Of a stretch of DNA of 62,000 nt, positions 42,449 through 54,194 are shown piece by piece. Origin of the DNA: Glandiceps talaboti. Taxonomy: Eukaryota; Hemichordata; Enteropneusta; Spengelidae. The stretch is from positions 20,486,740-20,548,739 of the forward strand of contig NC_135561.1 of NCBI RefSeq assembly GCF_964340395.1, read 5' to 3'. How positions within the stretch are numbered: the first letter of the stretch is position 1; each line of letters opens with the position of its first letter. The notes below the pieces were generated by a model, which was not told where the DNA came from, did not search any database, and was given only the letters and a program-made list of their open reading frames with translations. The position numbers and the translations under genes were made by a program.

Positions 42449-45400
42449 TTGGTGTCTTTGGAAATGTTGTCTGTACTAGGTCCAATGACCCCGTTCTGAT
42501 TTGGCTATAACACTTGGGAGGGAGATTTTTTTTAAATAGAAAATTGATGTTCTTTTGATTGCAAACAGCATCTGGTCTGAAATGAACTAGCCCTACTTTG
42601 TGTCAAGCCTCTCAATGCGCATGATCAGTGAAAGAGTTTTCGGAGTATTCTTGGTACTTTGACGATTGTGACGTACTGTGTCAGTCACACAGTAGTACAA
42701 GAAATACCACCCCACAGTGTCTGTGTCCATCTGATGGAACACTGGTAAACCTGTATTGCTGAAGACTTACACATATTTGTATAGTTACTTACTTAAGACG
42801 ATAAAAGGGACTGCGTCCTGGAAAGATATTGATTTATTGAAAGAAGATATCACAGGTAGGACGATTCAAACTCACTTGTACACATGACCTAAGACAATCA
42901 TTGCATCATTCAGGCCTTCACAGCCGCCCTTGCTATACCCATAGACCCAACGGATGGTCTATACTCTACCGGAGTGTAAAGGCCACCTGTCAATTTCCTT
43001 CTAAATTTCTTGGGTTAACAATTCTGCATACAACATTAACAATGTTCAAAATCATACTATAATACGAAACAGCACCAATTCTTTTAGTAGACCAACTAGC
43101 ATTTCTAGAAGTATATGTTTTCATTGAGCTGATCAGATGGTTGACTGAGGTGTATCCGAGTACTGTCCTCAAACACAGGATTCGTCTCCCCTTCCTATTT
43201 GGTCTCGACTTTGACTGCCGTCCCCAACTTTATTGATTAACATTTCCACATTATAGACTGAATCGAGTCATGCAAAACTCCACCTGAAAGCAGGACAATG
43301 TAAACAGCACCAAACAGTATCCCTGGGAATACTTTACCAAAGATATTTTTGTTGTATGTGACAAACACGGCGAAATTTAGGAAATTTGTTTATACAGTTT
43401 AATTGGAGATTTTACTAAATTATCTTTTCAAAACAATCTCAAAGGTGTAGGTTACATCATGAAACAAGCAGTACATATTTGAAATCATCGAATCTCTAGG
43501 CTCTTACCACTATGTCCGTAGAACAATTCAATTTATGGGTGTAATTCTTGAAACCCAACATTAATCATAGTTGAGAGTATCATAGGGTTATCACAACATG
43601 TCATGTGAAATGTATAATTCATATAGATGTTGACAGATACTTGAAACAAATATGACCCATGTGTTTGACGTCAGACCACTGAGGTTTTAGCACTTTGTAT
43701 ACATGTAACTTATTACTGATAGTTGAATCGCTCTCCGACGTAAAACATATCAAATACGTATACTGTGTACCCCATAGTTGTTATTGCTGTTTCTACACTA
43801 TCCTCTTGTAATTGTATTCCATCACTGTCATGTTATTTTCCCTTTTACATGTACATGTATTTCGTGGACATACTAAAGTTTTTTACAAATTAGTGGAAGT
43901 GCGACAGTGTCAAATAAAAAAGATCTCAAACGCAGGTATTGATAAATGCAGTGCCTTCACACACAATTCCCATGTGGTGGTAACTAGTGGGAAATAGCCA
44001 ATGCCTTTCAAAACTATCAATGTGGTGGCAGCGGTGGGATTTACCATTGCTTAAAAATGATAAAAATGTGTCCAGTTAAAAATTGTAACTTTTTGCAGTG
44101 TAGCAAATTAAAAATTCTTTGTGCGGAAATGTGCATTTTCCGTGAGTAACAGTACTAGTAGTCTTGAAAGTCTCCTTCATTTGAAGATAGCAAGTCGCAA
44201 TTATAATCATGGTGTCAGCGAGTGAAACTCAAAAAAAAGAGGAAAAAGTCGTTCAACGTGAGGTCGCCTGCTATGCTGCATGCAGTGACTCCGGAGATGC
44301 GCTCGATCTCATTTACATCTTGTTCCTTATATTAAAACATTTACTGATAAAATGGGAGATCTCTTTTTGGAATATTGGCCCTGAAAAATATTAAACTAGC
44401 TAGGTATGCAGTGTAAGATCCACTCTTTGGAGACCCACTTTCAATAATTGTGTTCGACGTTGTCTTTGGTTAAAATGTTGTTTGATATAATTATCTCATT
44501 GCACTGACACTAGTGTCATTCCGCAATTCATTTTGAAGCGATAATTTGCTATGGAAAGAATGGCCCTGAATTTGTCAATAGAGCTGTACCTTCGACATCA
44601 AAATCCAAACTTCAATTTCCATTATAATGATAATGACAAGGAGAATCCACTGAGTTCACCTTGGGTTCCGACATAAAGAATGGCCATAAAAGGTTTGGGA
44701 GTTGGGTAAAGAAAATGATTTGTTTTGTGTAACAGTTTTTTTTTTACTTTGAATGTGACATCTTCATCCTTATTATTATTATTATTTAGCTAAGGTTTAT
44801 TTCAGACAAGAAAATATCCATATGCATGTGAAATCCACATCCTGTGTAAAGTAATCTCGTTCGGAGTAATATTGTAGTTGGCTATCACTGATATTTGTAT
44901 GCCGCGCGCATTGTACCATATAATTGTATATTTCCACTGTAGTATAGGTGACAGAAGGGGTGAAATAATGCTTGAGTTTCATTTTGAGGGGCTTAATATT
45001 TTTTGAGAAGAGAGGGTGAGAGGAGACCTACATTTGTTTAACCGTAAATTTTGTACTTTAATATCCTAACTGTAGCTATGCAGACAATTGCAAGAGATAG
45101 TATCAAGATGACTGAATAAGTTCTGTCTAAACTCGACCTGAAATATTTTGCTATCATTATATATGGTTTGTTTTTACATCCTGTCAAGCATTGTGAAAAA
45201 ATAAATTCGACCTACCCAATGTAATGGGTTAGGTTGCCTGTTGACCAGCTTTTTTTTCTGGCCTTACATATGATATTTAATTGCGTATGCTAAAATAGAT
45301 ATTATGTAAATTGCATGTAAATTTATGTAAACTAGACACTTTTCTAAATTTTAAATGCATGATTACACCAAAACAAAGTTCTGCCCCCCCCCCCGGAAAT

Positions 45401-48110
45401 TTGATCAGGCTACGGCCCTGCCTTGTAATTACTGAAGGCTGATCCTTATCAGGAAATCATACATTGTTTGAAGACATGAATTTTCGATCCTTGATATTGT
45501 TTCATCAACCCCATTTTAAACTTCATCACGCCAATTTTACAATGTATAATACAACATACGTCATCTCTGAACTCATTTATCAGGAAAACGAAAAAGAATA
45601 CCGCGATGATTTATAAAAAAAACATTAACATTATAAAAACAACGTTAATATTCTCTATTGTTTCAGGAGAAATGTACAGAAAAAAAAAACGGCAGGGATT
45701 CAAGTTTCTACGGGAGGGAAATTACTCAGATGCAAATGAGACCATTGGATCATCCGATGCTTACGTTCGAAACCTATCTACCGAGCTCTACAACTGTGAA
45801 GAGCTGAGTGACGTCATCTTGAAGGTAGCGGACACCCAATACCACGCCCACAAGTTTCTCATATGCCACTTCAGTGATGTACTGAAAACCATGTTGCTGT
45901 CAACCCATTGGCCTGATGCAAGTAAGCACGTCGTTGAACTTGAAGAGACCCGGGGAGCTGCGTCGGTTTTTGGTAGCTTTTTGAAGTTCATGTATTCTGG
46001 GCAAATAGTCCTGAATATAAATATAGCCCTAGAAGTGTTAGCTTTAGCTGATAAGTATAATGTTACGAGTTTGAAAGCGTTGTGTAGTGATTACATGACA
46101 AGACAGGTTGTCAAGTGTGGTAATGTTAGAGGGGCGTTACAGTGGTGGGACCAGACTATGACGTATAATGCAGTTGATTTAGGTCCAGAATGTCTCGATT
46201 TGGTTACTCTAAATCTAGACGAAGCTATGAGTACATTTGAATGGGTGAAATTAAACACAGTACAAATGTGTTCAATTTTAGACAGAAGGGAAATCATTGT
46301 CAGTAGTGAGTTTGCACTCTATCAGGGGGTAGAAAAATGGCTAGAGTCAGTTAATGAACCTGAGGATATCGAGGAACGTCTAGATAGAGTCCTACCACTG
46401 CTTCGCTTTTCTTCTATGGACCCAGATCAAGTAAGCACCATTGAGACATCCCAACTGTATGTTAAATTCAAAACCAAGTTTATGCCGTATTTGTACGAAG
46501 CGTTTAAGTACCACGCATTGAAACACAGGAACATGTCGTACGAACAGTCTCAGTTTGCGGTAATGCCCAGAATGTATACTGTCGATTCTCGTGATTCTAC
46601 AGTTCAATCGTATTTCACTAAACTCGTACTAAATCGAAGTTACATCCCTGTTTGGCCAAATAGTAATAACCAACAGTGTGGTACAGGTACAGTTGACGTT
46701 CTGTTGTTTTATAACAGTAACCAACATACCGCACGTTCGTATAGTACAGAGGAGGTACAAAAAGGGGAACTTCAGCAGTGGCAAATGTCATACTGTCAAA
46801 TAGGCAAAGATTCTGGTCAGAATGCGCAACATTCAGTACGTTATACCGGGACCGATACTCCGAGCCCTACAAATTTGGTACTTCTTTTCCATCCTCCGAA
46901 GGGGTACAGACCGTTGTCATACAAACTTCGCATGGATCTAATACTTCAAAGTACAAATGACACGGCAAGCGTTTTGAAGACCATTAGAGGTAATGGCCGC
47001 ATTTCTCAAAACGGGAAAGCCAAATTGCATATCAGCAATCAGAAATCGAACAACAAAACATCAGACGGAGAAGAAGCGACCGTAAGTCCAAACGCAGGGT
47101 TAGAACCTCCCCATGAAGATATAATACCAAAGATTTGGAAATTGATAGAAAGCAAGACAGAAAAAAAGAATCCAAGTAATACGTCACATTATGGGTATGA
47201 ATATTCGCAGCGGCAAATTACGGATCAACCCATTGAGATTGCATGTGCCTTTTTGAATATAGACGAGGTATTAAGCCTGAAAAGTTTTGCGATAGTGACA
47301 TACATATTTGCAAGCCGTGAATCGATAAACTAATCTTCGTTTCAGTTATTGAAATCGGAAATTTTGAAAACGTACGGTTGAAATAAGTTCGTTATGCTCC
47401 GCTTCGTGTTTACGATTTGGTGATAGGAAGAAATTGCTCCCTCTATTTGATGAATTTATATAGATAATGATACCCGTCACTCAAAAAAATTGAATATCTA
47501 GAGTCAAAAAATATTTATCCGTGAAAATACATTCTACAGTGTACAGTCTACTGTTATCTCCGACTATATGGTAATATTAAGTTTATATATCTATAACTGG
47601 ATTTGAGAAAATAAATCCAATTGAACAATTTAGTTGACAGTAAAACTGAAAGACAAGAAATACGAAATGCGCGATTGAAGCTCACCTATGCCACTAACAA
47701 GTAACTGTCCGTGACCTGTGCCACTGACAGTATACTATATAACCCCTTTACCGATCTTTACCTACATTGAACTCCTCGTCTTCATCTATTGTAACTCTGT
47801 CTGTCTCTTTGGTATAACAAACCCATTATTGTGTCCGGTTGCAGTTACTACGCTTGTGATAGCTTGATCTGGAATCATAGATTTATGACAAGTTGAGCTT
47901 ATTAGTAAGTTAGACTGTTTTAGACACCAATTTGAACCTTATATCACAATTATTATTACACTGAGGGTCTGTCTGTAAATAATATCACTCACCCGACACT
48001 TGTAATCCAAATATATCGACGAGACCGAGCTCTTCATTGAAAGATCACCAGTTCTGTCAAAGAAATTCAATCATGTCACACTATAAGTACTAAATCCATC
48101 AGCTATTATG
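42449..48110 (+). repeat. tandem segmental duplication, left copy
   Basis: Matches 49414-53735 in the same order and orientation, from TTGGTGTCTTTGGAAATG at 42449 to GACCGAGCTCTTCATTGA-like DNA near 48030. Matching blocks are 42449-44055, 45447-46610 and about 47958-48110. A 1.4-kb segment (44056-45446) and 46610-47950 have no counterpart on the right. This copy carries the intact BTB-BACK gene. Confidence 0.85.
45672..47333 (+). CDS. BTB/POZ-BACK domain protein, BTBD17-like
   Basis: From the ATG at 45672 the frame gives 553 residues. A splice acceptor (ctattgtttcag) ends at 45666, so this is probably the last large exon, and an upstream exon (perhaps with a signal peptide, as in vertebrate BTBD17) may exist. 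The frame can be read back to 45606, but that part is intron-like. The BTB domain covers about 38-140 (SDVILKVADTQYHAHKFLIC). A BACK domain follows at about 145-265 (LDLVTLNLDEAMSTFEW, FALYQGVEKWL). The C-terminal part has LYEAFKYHALK and VMPRMY blocks as in BTBD17 and galectin-3-binding-protein relatives. BTB domains mediate dimerisation, often as Cullin-3 adaptors; the substrate is unknown. A degenerate duplicate lies at 52016-52667. BTBD17 is my best guess; another BTB-BACK paralogue is possible. Confidence 0.82.
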   Translation: MYRKKKRQGFKFLREGNYSDANETIGSSDAYVRNLSTELYNCEELSDVILKVADTQYHAHKFLICHFSDVLKTMLLSTHWPDASKHVVELEETRGAASVFGSFLKFMYSGQIVLNINIALEVLALADKYNVTSLKALCSDYMTRQVVKCGNVRGALQWWDQTMTYNAVDLGPECLDLVTLNLDEAMSTFEWVKLNTVQMCSILDRREIIVSSEFALYQGVEKWLESVNEPEDIEERLDRVLPLLRFSSMDPDQVSTIETSQLYVKFKTKFMPYLYEAFKYHALKHRNMSYEQSQFAVMPRMYTVDSRDSTVQSYFTKLVLNRSYIPVWPNSNNQQCGTGTVDVLLFYNSNQHTARSYSTEEVQKGELQQWQMSYCQIGKDSGQNAQHSVRYTGTDTPSPTNLVLLFHPPKGYRPLSYKLRMDLILQSTNDTASVLKTIRGNGRISQNGKAKLHISNQKSNNKTSDGEEATVSPNAGLEPPHEDIIPKIWKLIESKTEKKNPSNTSHYGYEYSQRQITDQPIEIACAFLNIDEVLSLKSFAIVTYIFASRESIN

Positions 48111-48689
48111 AAATCGGGCTAAATTCTTAGAATGACCATTTATTATTATGTATATCATAGCTATATATTGTGATGAGGAATGTGTTATAAAAACAACTAG
48201 CGAATCACTTTGGATTTGAGTTTTAAAGTGTCTACACAGAGAAACTTTTAAACCTGAAAAGCCGTTTTCTCGAGTACTGACGTATGTACATGTATATGTA
48301 TTCTCGTAGTTGATGATACACACGTACTGGTATGAAATGATTGTGTTTAGTTTTGAATAACAACAGTCCAAAGTTGTTTCCAGTGCAATTTCACTTTGAA
48401 TGACAGTATTCACAGATCTACACACATATTTGTTTCGTTTTTTCATTGAAATGGTAATGGGTATTTTGAGTTTTGAAATTGTTGAACTCATATAGAAATT
48501 CACTTTGAGCAATTGTAATTTTATGTTTATAATAGCTTCCGTCATGAGTCTTGGACTGGTATTTTGTTCCCTTTGGCAGTTAACAATTATTTTCTCTAAA
48601 GTAATGAATTGGGGAGTTATAAACTCTGCGAACAAAACCATGCGTGTCATTCTGAGCACGTGAACGCTGACTTCATTACACCATGGCAT
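48099..48689 (-). CDS. hypothetical 196-aa open frame
   Basis: An ATG-initiated frame of 196 residues with no recognised domain, signal peptide or repeat. Composition is rich in Ile, Ser, Thr and Cys, and there is no clear splice or promoter context. It lies just past the right end of the left duplicated copy. It could be chance in AT-rich DNA, or an old mobile-element piece. I keep it only because it is the longest unexplained ATG frame in the gene-poor part. Confidence 0.12.
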   Translation of the reverse strand: MPWCNEVSVHVLRMTRMVLFAEFITPQFITLEKIIVNCQREQNTSPRLMTEAIINIKLQLLKVNFYMSSTISKLKIPITISMKKRNKYVCRSVNTVIQSEIALETTLDCCYSKLNTIISYQYVCIINYENTYTCTYVSTRENGFSGLKVSLCRHFKTQIQSDSLVVFITHSSSQYIAMIYIIINGHSKNLARFHNS

Positions 48690-49413
48690 ATTGACACCTC
48701 ATGTCATTTATCCAGAATACATACAGTCTAATCAAGCTTTGATATAGTTATATTGTTGAATGAAAGATTTGACTGTGTGAGGAGTCAAGCGTTAATAAAT
48801 TAAGCAATATTTTATTTGTTCGAATCTGGACTGTATTTCTGTGTGATAGTCTAAGAATAGAGTATGCATGCATGTTTTCGAAATGTATGGAAAGGCTTCT
48901 TTGGCCCATGATCGACGAGGACTAATTAAAAATCAACTGAGTACGTGAAGAGGGTGGTGGTCATTTGGAACATTTTGTGTAGCATGGGATAATTTTGAAA
49001 AGAAACACCTTTACATGTAATTTTCCACAGGTTACATAAAAAATAATCAATATATTTTGTTCTTTGGTGTCTTGAAATTGCTGTATAAGTGTTTCTCAAA
49101 ATGTCGGAACGATATCTCAGTAATTATAACCTGGTATTTACACACTCTGCATTGTAAAATCTCTTTAATATACATGGTACAGTGTGACGGTACGATACAG
49201 TGTGACGGTACACTGTGACAGTAAATGTGCCATGTTTTAATTTACTTGACTGTATGTGTTGAAATGTTAAACCATAGACGTATTTTTCGTTATTGTTGAT
49301 TTGCTGCATGTGATGGTATCTCACCTTATCACATGTATCATATGGCTGTTAAACTGAGGTACAAACTGATAATTATGGCACTTTTACAACGGTCTCAGGC
49401 TGTTCTCTTGATG
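48111..49413. other. spacer between the two duplicated blocks
   Basis: About 1.3 kb with no recognised gene apart from the doubtful minus-strand frame at 48099-48689. There is a short direct repeat of GTGTGACGGTAC-like DNA at about 49182-49220. Confidence 0.45.
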
Positions 49414-51241
49414 TTGGTGTCTTTGGAAATGTAGTCTGTACTAGGTTCAGGGACATCGTTCTGACACTTAGGAGGGGGATTTTTTAAAATAAAAAATTGA
49501 TGTACTATTGATTGAAAACACCATCTAGTCTGAAATGAACTAGCCCTACTTGCTTTCAAGCTTCTCAGTACGCATGATCAGTGAAAGAAACTTTTCAGAG
49601 TATTCTTGGTACTTTGACGATTGTGACGTACTGTGTTAGTAGTACAAGAAATGTTACCACCCCAAAGTGTCCATCTGATGGAACAGTGTTAAATCTTCAT
49701 GCATGGCCGAAGACTTACACATATTTGCATACTTACTTACCCTAGAAGATAATAAGGGACTGCATCCTGGAAATATATTGATTTATTGAAAGGAGATATC
49801 ACAGGTAGGACGATTCACACTCACTTGTGACCCGAGACAATCATTACATCGATCTTTCACAGCTGCCCTTGCTATCCCCATATACCCTCCACCAACGAAG
49901 GGTCTATACTCTACCTGAGTATAAAGGCCACCTGTCACTTTCCTTCTAAATTTCTTGCTTTAACAATTATGGATATTGCTTTAATAATGCTCAAAATTAC
50001 ATTATAATACGAAACAGCATCAATTCTTTTAGCAAACCAACTAGAATTTCAAGAAGTATATGTTTTCATTGAAATATCAGCTGATCAGATGGTTGACTGA
50101 GGTGTATCCGAGTTCTGTCCTCAAACTCAGGATTCGTCTCCCCTTCCTAATTGGTCTCGACTTTGACTGCCGTCCCCAACTTTTAATGATTATAGAAATC
50201 CATACTGACTGACGTTTTCACAATATAGTCATAGTCATGCAAAACTCCACCTGAAAGCAGGACTATTACAATGTAAACAGCACCAAACAGTACCCCTGGG
50301 AATACTTTATCGAAGACATATTTTTTTTTGTCTGTGTCAAAGGCGGCGAAATTTAGGAATATTTGTTTAGAATTGGAGATTTTACTAAATTAGCTTTTCA
50401 AAACAATCTCAAGGATGTAGGTTACATCGTGAGACAAGCAGTATATTGTGATTAATCTGTAAGTCATTTTTATCTTCAATGAAATGTGACGTTGGGAAAG
50501 ACTGTGTCGAGTCTAAACATATTTGATAAATTGTTTAACTGTTTGAAACCATCAATCTCTCTAACTCTTACCACTATGTCCGTAGAACAATTCAATTTAT
50601 GGGTACAATTCTTGAAACTCAACATTAATCATAGTTGAGAACATCATAAGGTTATCACACCATGTCATGTGAAATGTATAATTCATATAGATGTCGACAG
50701 ATATACTTGAAACAAATATGACCCATGTGTTTGACTTCGGACGACAGGTTTGTGCACCTTGCATTGTTGCAAGATACATGTAACTTATAATTATTACTGA
50801 TCGTGTCACTGTTTGAATCGTTCTGTGATGAAAACATATCAATAATGTGTACCCCATAGTTGTTATTGCTGTTTCTACACTATCCTCCTGTGTATTTCAT
50901 TATTGCCATGTTATTTAATTCCCTTTTACATGAATGTACATGTATTTCGTGGACATACTAAATTTTGTTACAAATTAGTGGAAGTGCGACAGTGTCTCAA
51001 ACGCAGGTATTGATAAATGCAATGCCTTCACACACAATTCCCTGTGGTGGTAACTAATGGGAAATAGCCAATGCCTTTCAAAACTATCAATGTGGCGGCA
51101 GCGGTGGGATTTACCATTGCTTCCGGGACTCGTGTCCAAGCTTCTCCATATCTGACAGAATTTTACCCAATGGCGTTTCTTCAATGTTTTAAATGGGGGG
51201 GGGGGGGGTGTCACGTTTTAGAGAAAGGGAATTGGTAGTAA

Positions 51242-51355
51242 GACCGTGTTCCGACTTTACACTACGTTATCTTCACACTGTGTGAAGATAACATAGCGTA
51301 AAATCGGAACAGGGTGTGAAGATAACGTAGTGTAAAATTGGAACACGGTCGTCAG
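51242..51355. repeat. three-armed inverted repeat
   Basis: An arm of about 36 bases (GACCGTGTTCCGACTTTACA... to CTTCACAC, 51242-51278) is followed by two tandem inverted copies of itself (to about 51355, ending GGAACACGGTC). The centre CTTCACAC-T-GTGTGAAG is a perfect 8-1-8 palindrome. Either downstream copy could pair with the first arm. Confidence 0.8.
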
Positions 51356-51551
51356 AAACTAGACTAGGGAATTGTGGGAGGGCCAGTTTTTAGCACAACG
51401 GAATCTGAGGAGGGTCACATTTTACGCAACAGACCGGGGCTGTTTTTCCCCGTCCCTCCTACCCTTGTGGCTCCCTTATCAGGAATTCATACAACGTTGT
51501 TTGAAGACGTGAATTTTTTATCCTTGATATTGTTTCATCACGCCAATTTTA

Positions 51552-51895
51552 CAGGGTGGCCCTAAAACGAATGACAAACCGAATGACAGAAAACGAATGA
51601 CAACATTTACAGTCTGTAAACAATGGAATGACACCCTTTTCTACATTCAGTTAGTTGAATGACACCCTCTGCACCATGTCAAGTAGAATGACAGCCGCCA
51701 CTCTATAGTATAACTGGAATGACAGCATTTCAATGCTTTGAAAATGGAATTACAGCCTTAACAATATGTAACTAGTTGAATGACACCCTTTGCACTATTA
51801 AACAAGTGGAATGACAGCCGCCAATTAATACCATAAGTGGAATGGTGGCATTCGTTTTCTGTCATTCGGGTCGTCATTCGTTTTAGGGTCACCTG
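51552..51895. mobile_element. 344-bp MITE-like element with GAATGACA sub-repeats
   Basis: The ends are inverted repeats of about 50 bp: CAGGGTGGCCCTAAAACGAA at the left against the reverse complement CAGGTGACCCTAAAACGAAT of the right end, both continuing into GACAGAAAACGAATG. The interior carries about seven spaced copies of GGAATGACA followed by CCC or GCC. The left duplicated copy has no such DNA at the matching site (45540-45553, after CGCCAATTTTAC), which gives a natural empty site. It codes for no protein. Confidence 0.85.
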
Positions 51896-52015
51896 ATTTG
51901 ATTTGACAAAGTATAATAACACATACGTCATCTATGAACTCATTTATCAGGAAAACGAAAAAACAAAAAAAACATTACAAGAAAGTTAATATTCTCTATA
52001 TGGTTTCAGGAGAAA

Positions 52016-52667
52016 TGTACAGAAACAAACCGTGACAGGGATTCAAGTTTCTACGGGATGGACATTGGGAAAATTACTCAGATGCAAAAGAGACCATTGG
52101 GTCATCCGATGCTTACGTTCGAAACCTATCTACCGAGCTCTACAACTGTGAAGAGCTGAGTGACGTCATCTTGAAGGTAGCGAACACCCAATACCACGCC
52201 AACAAGGTCCAGAATGTCTCGATTTGGTTACTCTAAATCTAGACGAAGCTATGAGTACATTTGAATGGATTGAATTAAACACAGAACAAATGTGTTCAAT
52301 TTTAGACAGAAGGGAAATCATTGTCAGTAGTGAGTTTGCACTCTATCAGGGGGTAGAAAAATGGTTAGAGTCAGTTAATGAAACTGAGGATATCGAGGAA
52401 CGTCTAGATAGAGTCCTACCACTGCTTCGCTTTTCTTCTATGGACCCAGATCAAGTAAGCACTATTGAGACATTCCAATTGTATGTGAAATTCAAAACTA
52501 AGTTTGTACCGTATTTGTACGAAGCATTTAAGTACCACGCATTGAAAAACAAGAACGTGTCGCACGGAGAGTCTCAGTTTGCGGTAATGCCCAGAATGTA
52601 TGTTATCGGTTCTCATGATTCTATAGTTCAATCTTTAACCAAAACCTTTAATTTATACATCTCGTGA
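52016..52667 (+). pseudogene. truncated duplicate of the BTB-BACK gene
   Basis: Follows a conserved ggtttcag acceptor and an ATG as in the intact gene, but a stop or frameshift appears within the first codons (ACAAACCGTGACAGGG). After the start of the BTB domain (to GCCAACAAG near 52205) about 330 bases are deleted relative to 45852-46183. The sequence then rejoins at TCCAGAATGTCTCGATTTGG. The BACK part (52224-52640) is still open and about 90 percent similar by eye. It diverges after ATAGTTCAATCT and stops at 52667. The BTB fold cannot form, so this is a pseudogene. Confidence 0.88.
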
Positions 52668-53033
52668 TTCTATTTGAATCAACCTCGAATTCACGATACA
52701 ATGCAATATTAAGTACCGACATGTGAAAGTGTTCGAACGATGACAGTAGTTGTTAGGGGCGAAGTCAATATATAGAAAAAGCTGAATTGCTTAAGAAGGT
52801 CTCAGCCCCCCGCACACCCACTCCTTCTACATTATTAATTGGCCAACATTCATAATTGTTTCAGACTATTATAATTAATTTCAAGTCAATGTGTAGTAGT
52901 ATAAATACAAGGTGTGTATGTAGTGGGAAAAAACTTTCCTATTGAAACTTCAACTTTTGTTGTAAAAAGTTGACAACAGAAATGTCAACAGTTCACCCCC
53001 CCCCACACACACACAGACACGCGCGCACACTGA

Positions 53034-53163
53034 AGTCTCGCCAGAAATGGTGGATGCGAAAACTGACATCAACTAAAAAGAAAATATAAAACTGTTCTTC
53101 CAATCTGTCATGGCTGTACATCTGATAGGAAGAAATAAACAACACAGAGACCATTCGGAAAAC
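53034..53163 (+). repeat. interspersed repeat, copy 2 of 3
   Basis: Same family as 32526-32610 and the inverted copy at 57345-57470. It lies inside the right duplicated block in a part with no match in the left block, so it may have inserted after the duplication. Confidence 0.7.
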
Positions 53164-53938
53164 AATGGAAAACCTGAACTAGGCACACACCTGCTACTTA
53201 TCAATTATAAAAATGACCTCTAGAGAAATTTCAAATTATCAAACAACATCCACGCACGGTATCCATGTTTATAGTTCTGACTTTTCGTTAAATCAAAGTG
53301 CAAGTCGTTTTCTAATAGATCAGTTTTGAATATTCATTTTTTTAAATTTCAACATTTCCACAATATTTATTTTTTATTTTGTAGTGCGATATATTATTTT
53401 ATGTAATGGTTCATTGTTGGTCAGTTACTGGGGAATATAGATTTCAGTGTTTTCATTACTTTTTAAGACTGCTTTGTTTATTGAAGACATTTTCTGGGAT
53501 TCAAACGTACTACTACTAGTAGTCAGTAAGTACGCCACGTCACTCACTCACTCATACACATACACACACACCACTTTACACTGAGGTTCTATATATAAAT
53601 GATATCGTAAACCATACAGTTCTGACCCAAATATTTCGAAGAGACTGAGCTCCTCTTCATCGATGGGTCTCCAGTTCTGTCCAAAGAAATCAAGTTCTGT
53701 TACACTGAATACAGTAGCTATTGCCACGCAAGGGCCAAATATATTACATTTTTTGTATGTATATTATATAAACAGCGTATTTCGTTTGTAGAACAGACGG
53801 TTTAGGTCTGGGTTCAAGGTCCAAGCATCTAAGAAGTTTGAGAAGTTTTAAGACAGAGCAGAGTAAACTTTACAATCATGTATAAACATTTTTGGTTTCC
53901 TTATATTTCTTGGTGTTCCTTAAGAATTAACCACACAG

Positions 53939-54194
53939 GGAAAAGTCAAGCGAGTCATGATGCATTAAGTTATCCTTTTATTGGCGTTCTTTTATATCTC
54001 TTTATCTGTTCCCTGGATTTCCTCAGTTCTGCTTTCCGTCTTCTTGGCGGCAAGGCAGCCAGTGAAGCCATCGGAAGCAGTATCGTTGCCACCAATCCAA
54101 TCTGTGGAATGATGGTTGGTATCCTAGCAACGGTTTTAGTTCAAAGTTCAAGTACAACCACGTCTGTTGTTGTTTCCATGGTTATCTTCAGGCA
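53939..54194 (+). CDS. SLC34-type sodium-phosphate cotransporter, one exon (partial)
   Basis: The plus-strand frame to 54194 reads LLYLFICSLDFLSSAFRLLGGK, then NPICGMMVGILATVLVQSSS-TTTS-VVVSMV. It matches the first inverted half of SLC34 (NaPi-II) transporters: the CSLDxLSSAFxLxGGK segment and the diagnostic QSSSTTTS motif of the substrate site. These proteins import phosphate with sodium across the apical plasma membrane. The exon ends at a gtaagt donor (54195). The 5' boundary is unsure; an acceptor ccacacag ends at 53938. No further SLC34 exon (for example the GANIGTS segment) was found up to 62000. The remaining exons may lie outside the window behind a long intron, or this is a stranded gene fragment. 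Confidence 0.8.

Larger units (their letters stand above)
49414..53735 (+). repeat. tandem segmental duplication, right copy
   Basis: Diverged copy of 42449-48110. It retains the upstream noncoding block (49414-51120), the start and BACK part of the BTB gene (about 52000-52640) and the distal block (about 53576-53735). It lost much of the middle and gained local insertions, including the foldback DNA at 51242-51355 and the element at 51552-51895. Clear sequence drift shows the duplication is not recent. Confidence 0.85.

Noticed and set aside
44209-44394. 61-codon ATG frame in the unmatched segment of the left duplicated copy
   Set aside because: Short, with no recognised family and no splice context.
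45606-45671. Start of the BTB gene at the ATG at 45606
   Set aside because: The stretch is AT-rich and ends in a consensus acceptor (ctattgtttcag) that is also kept in the pseudogene copy, so it looks like intron.
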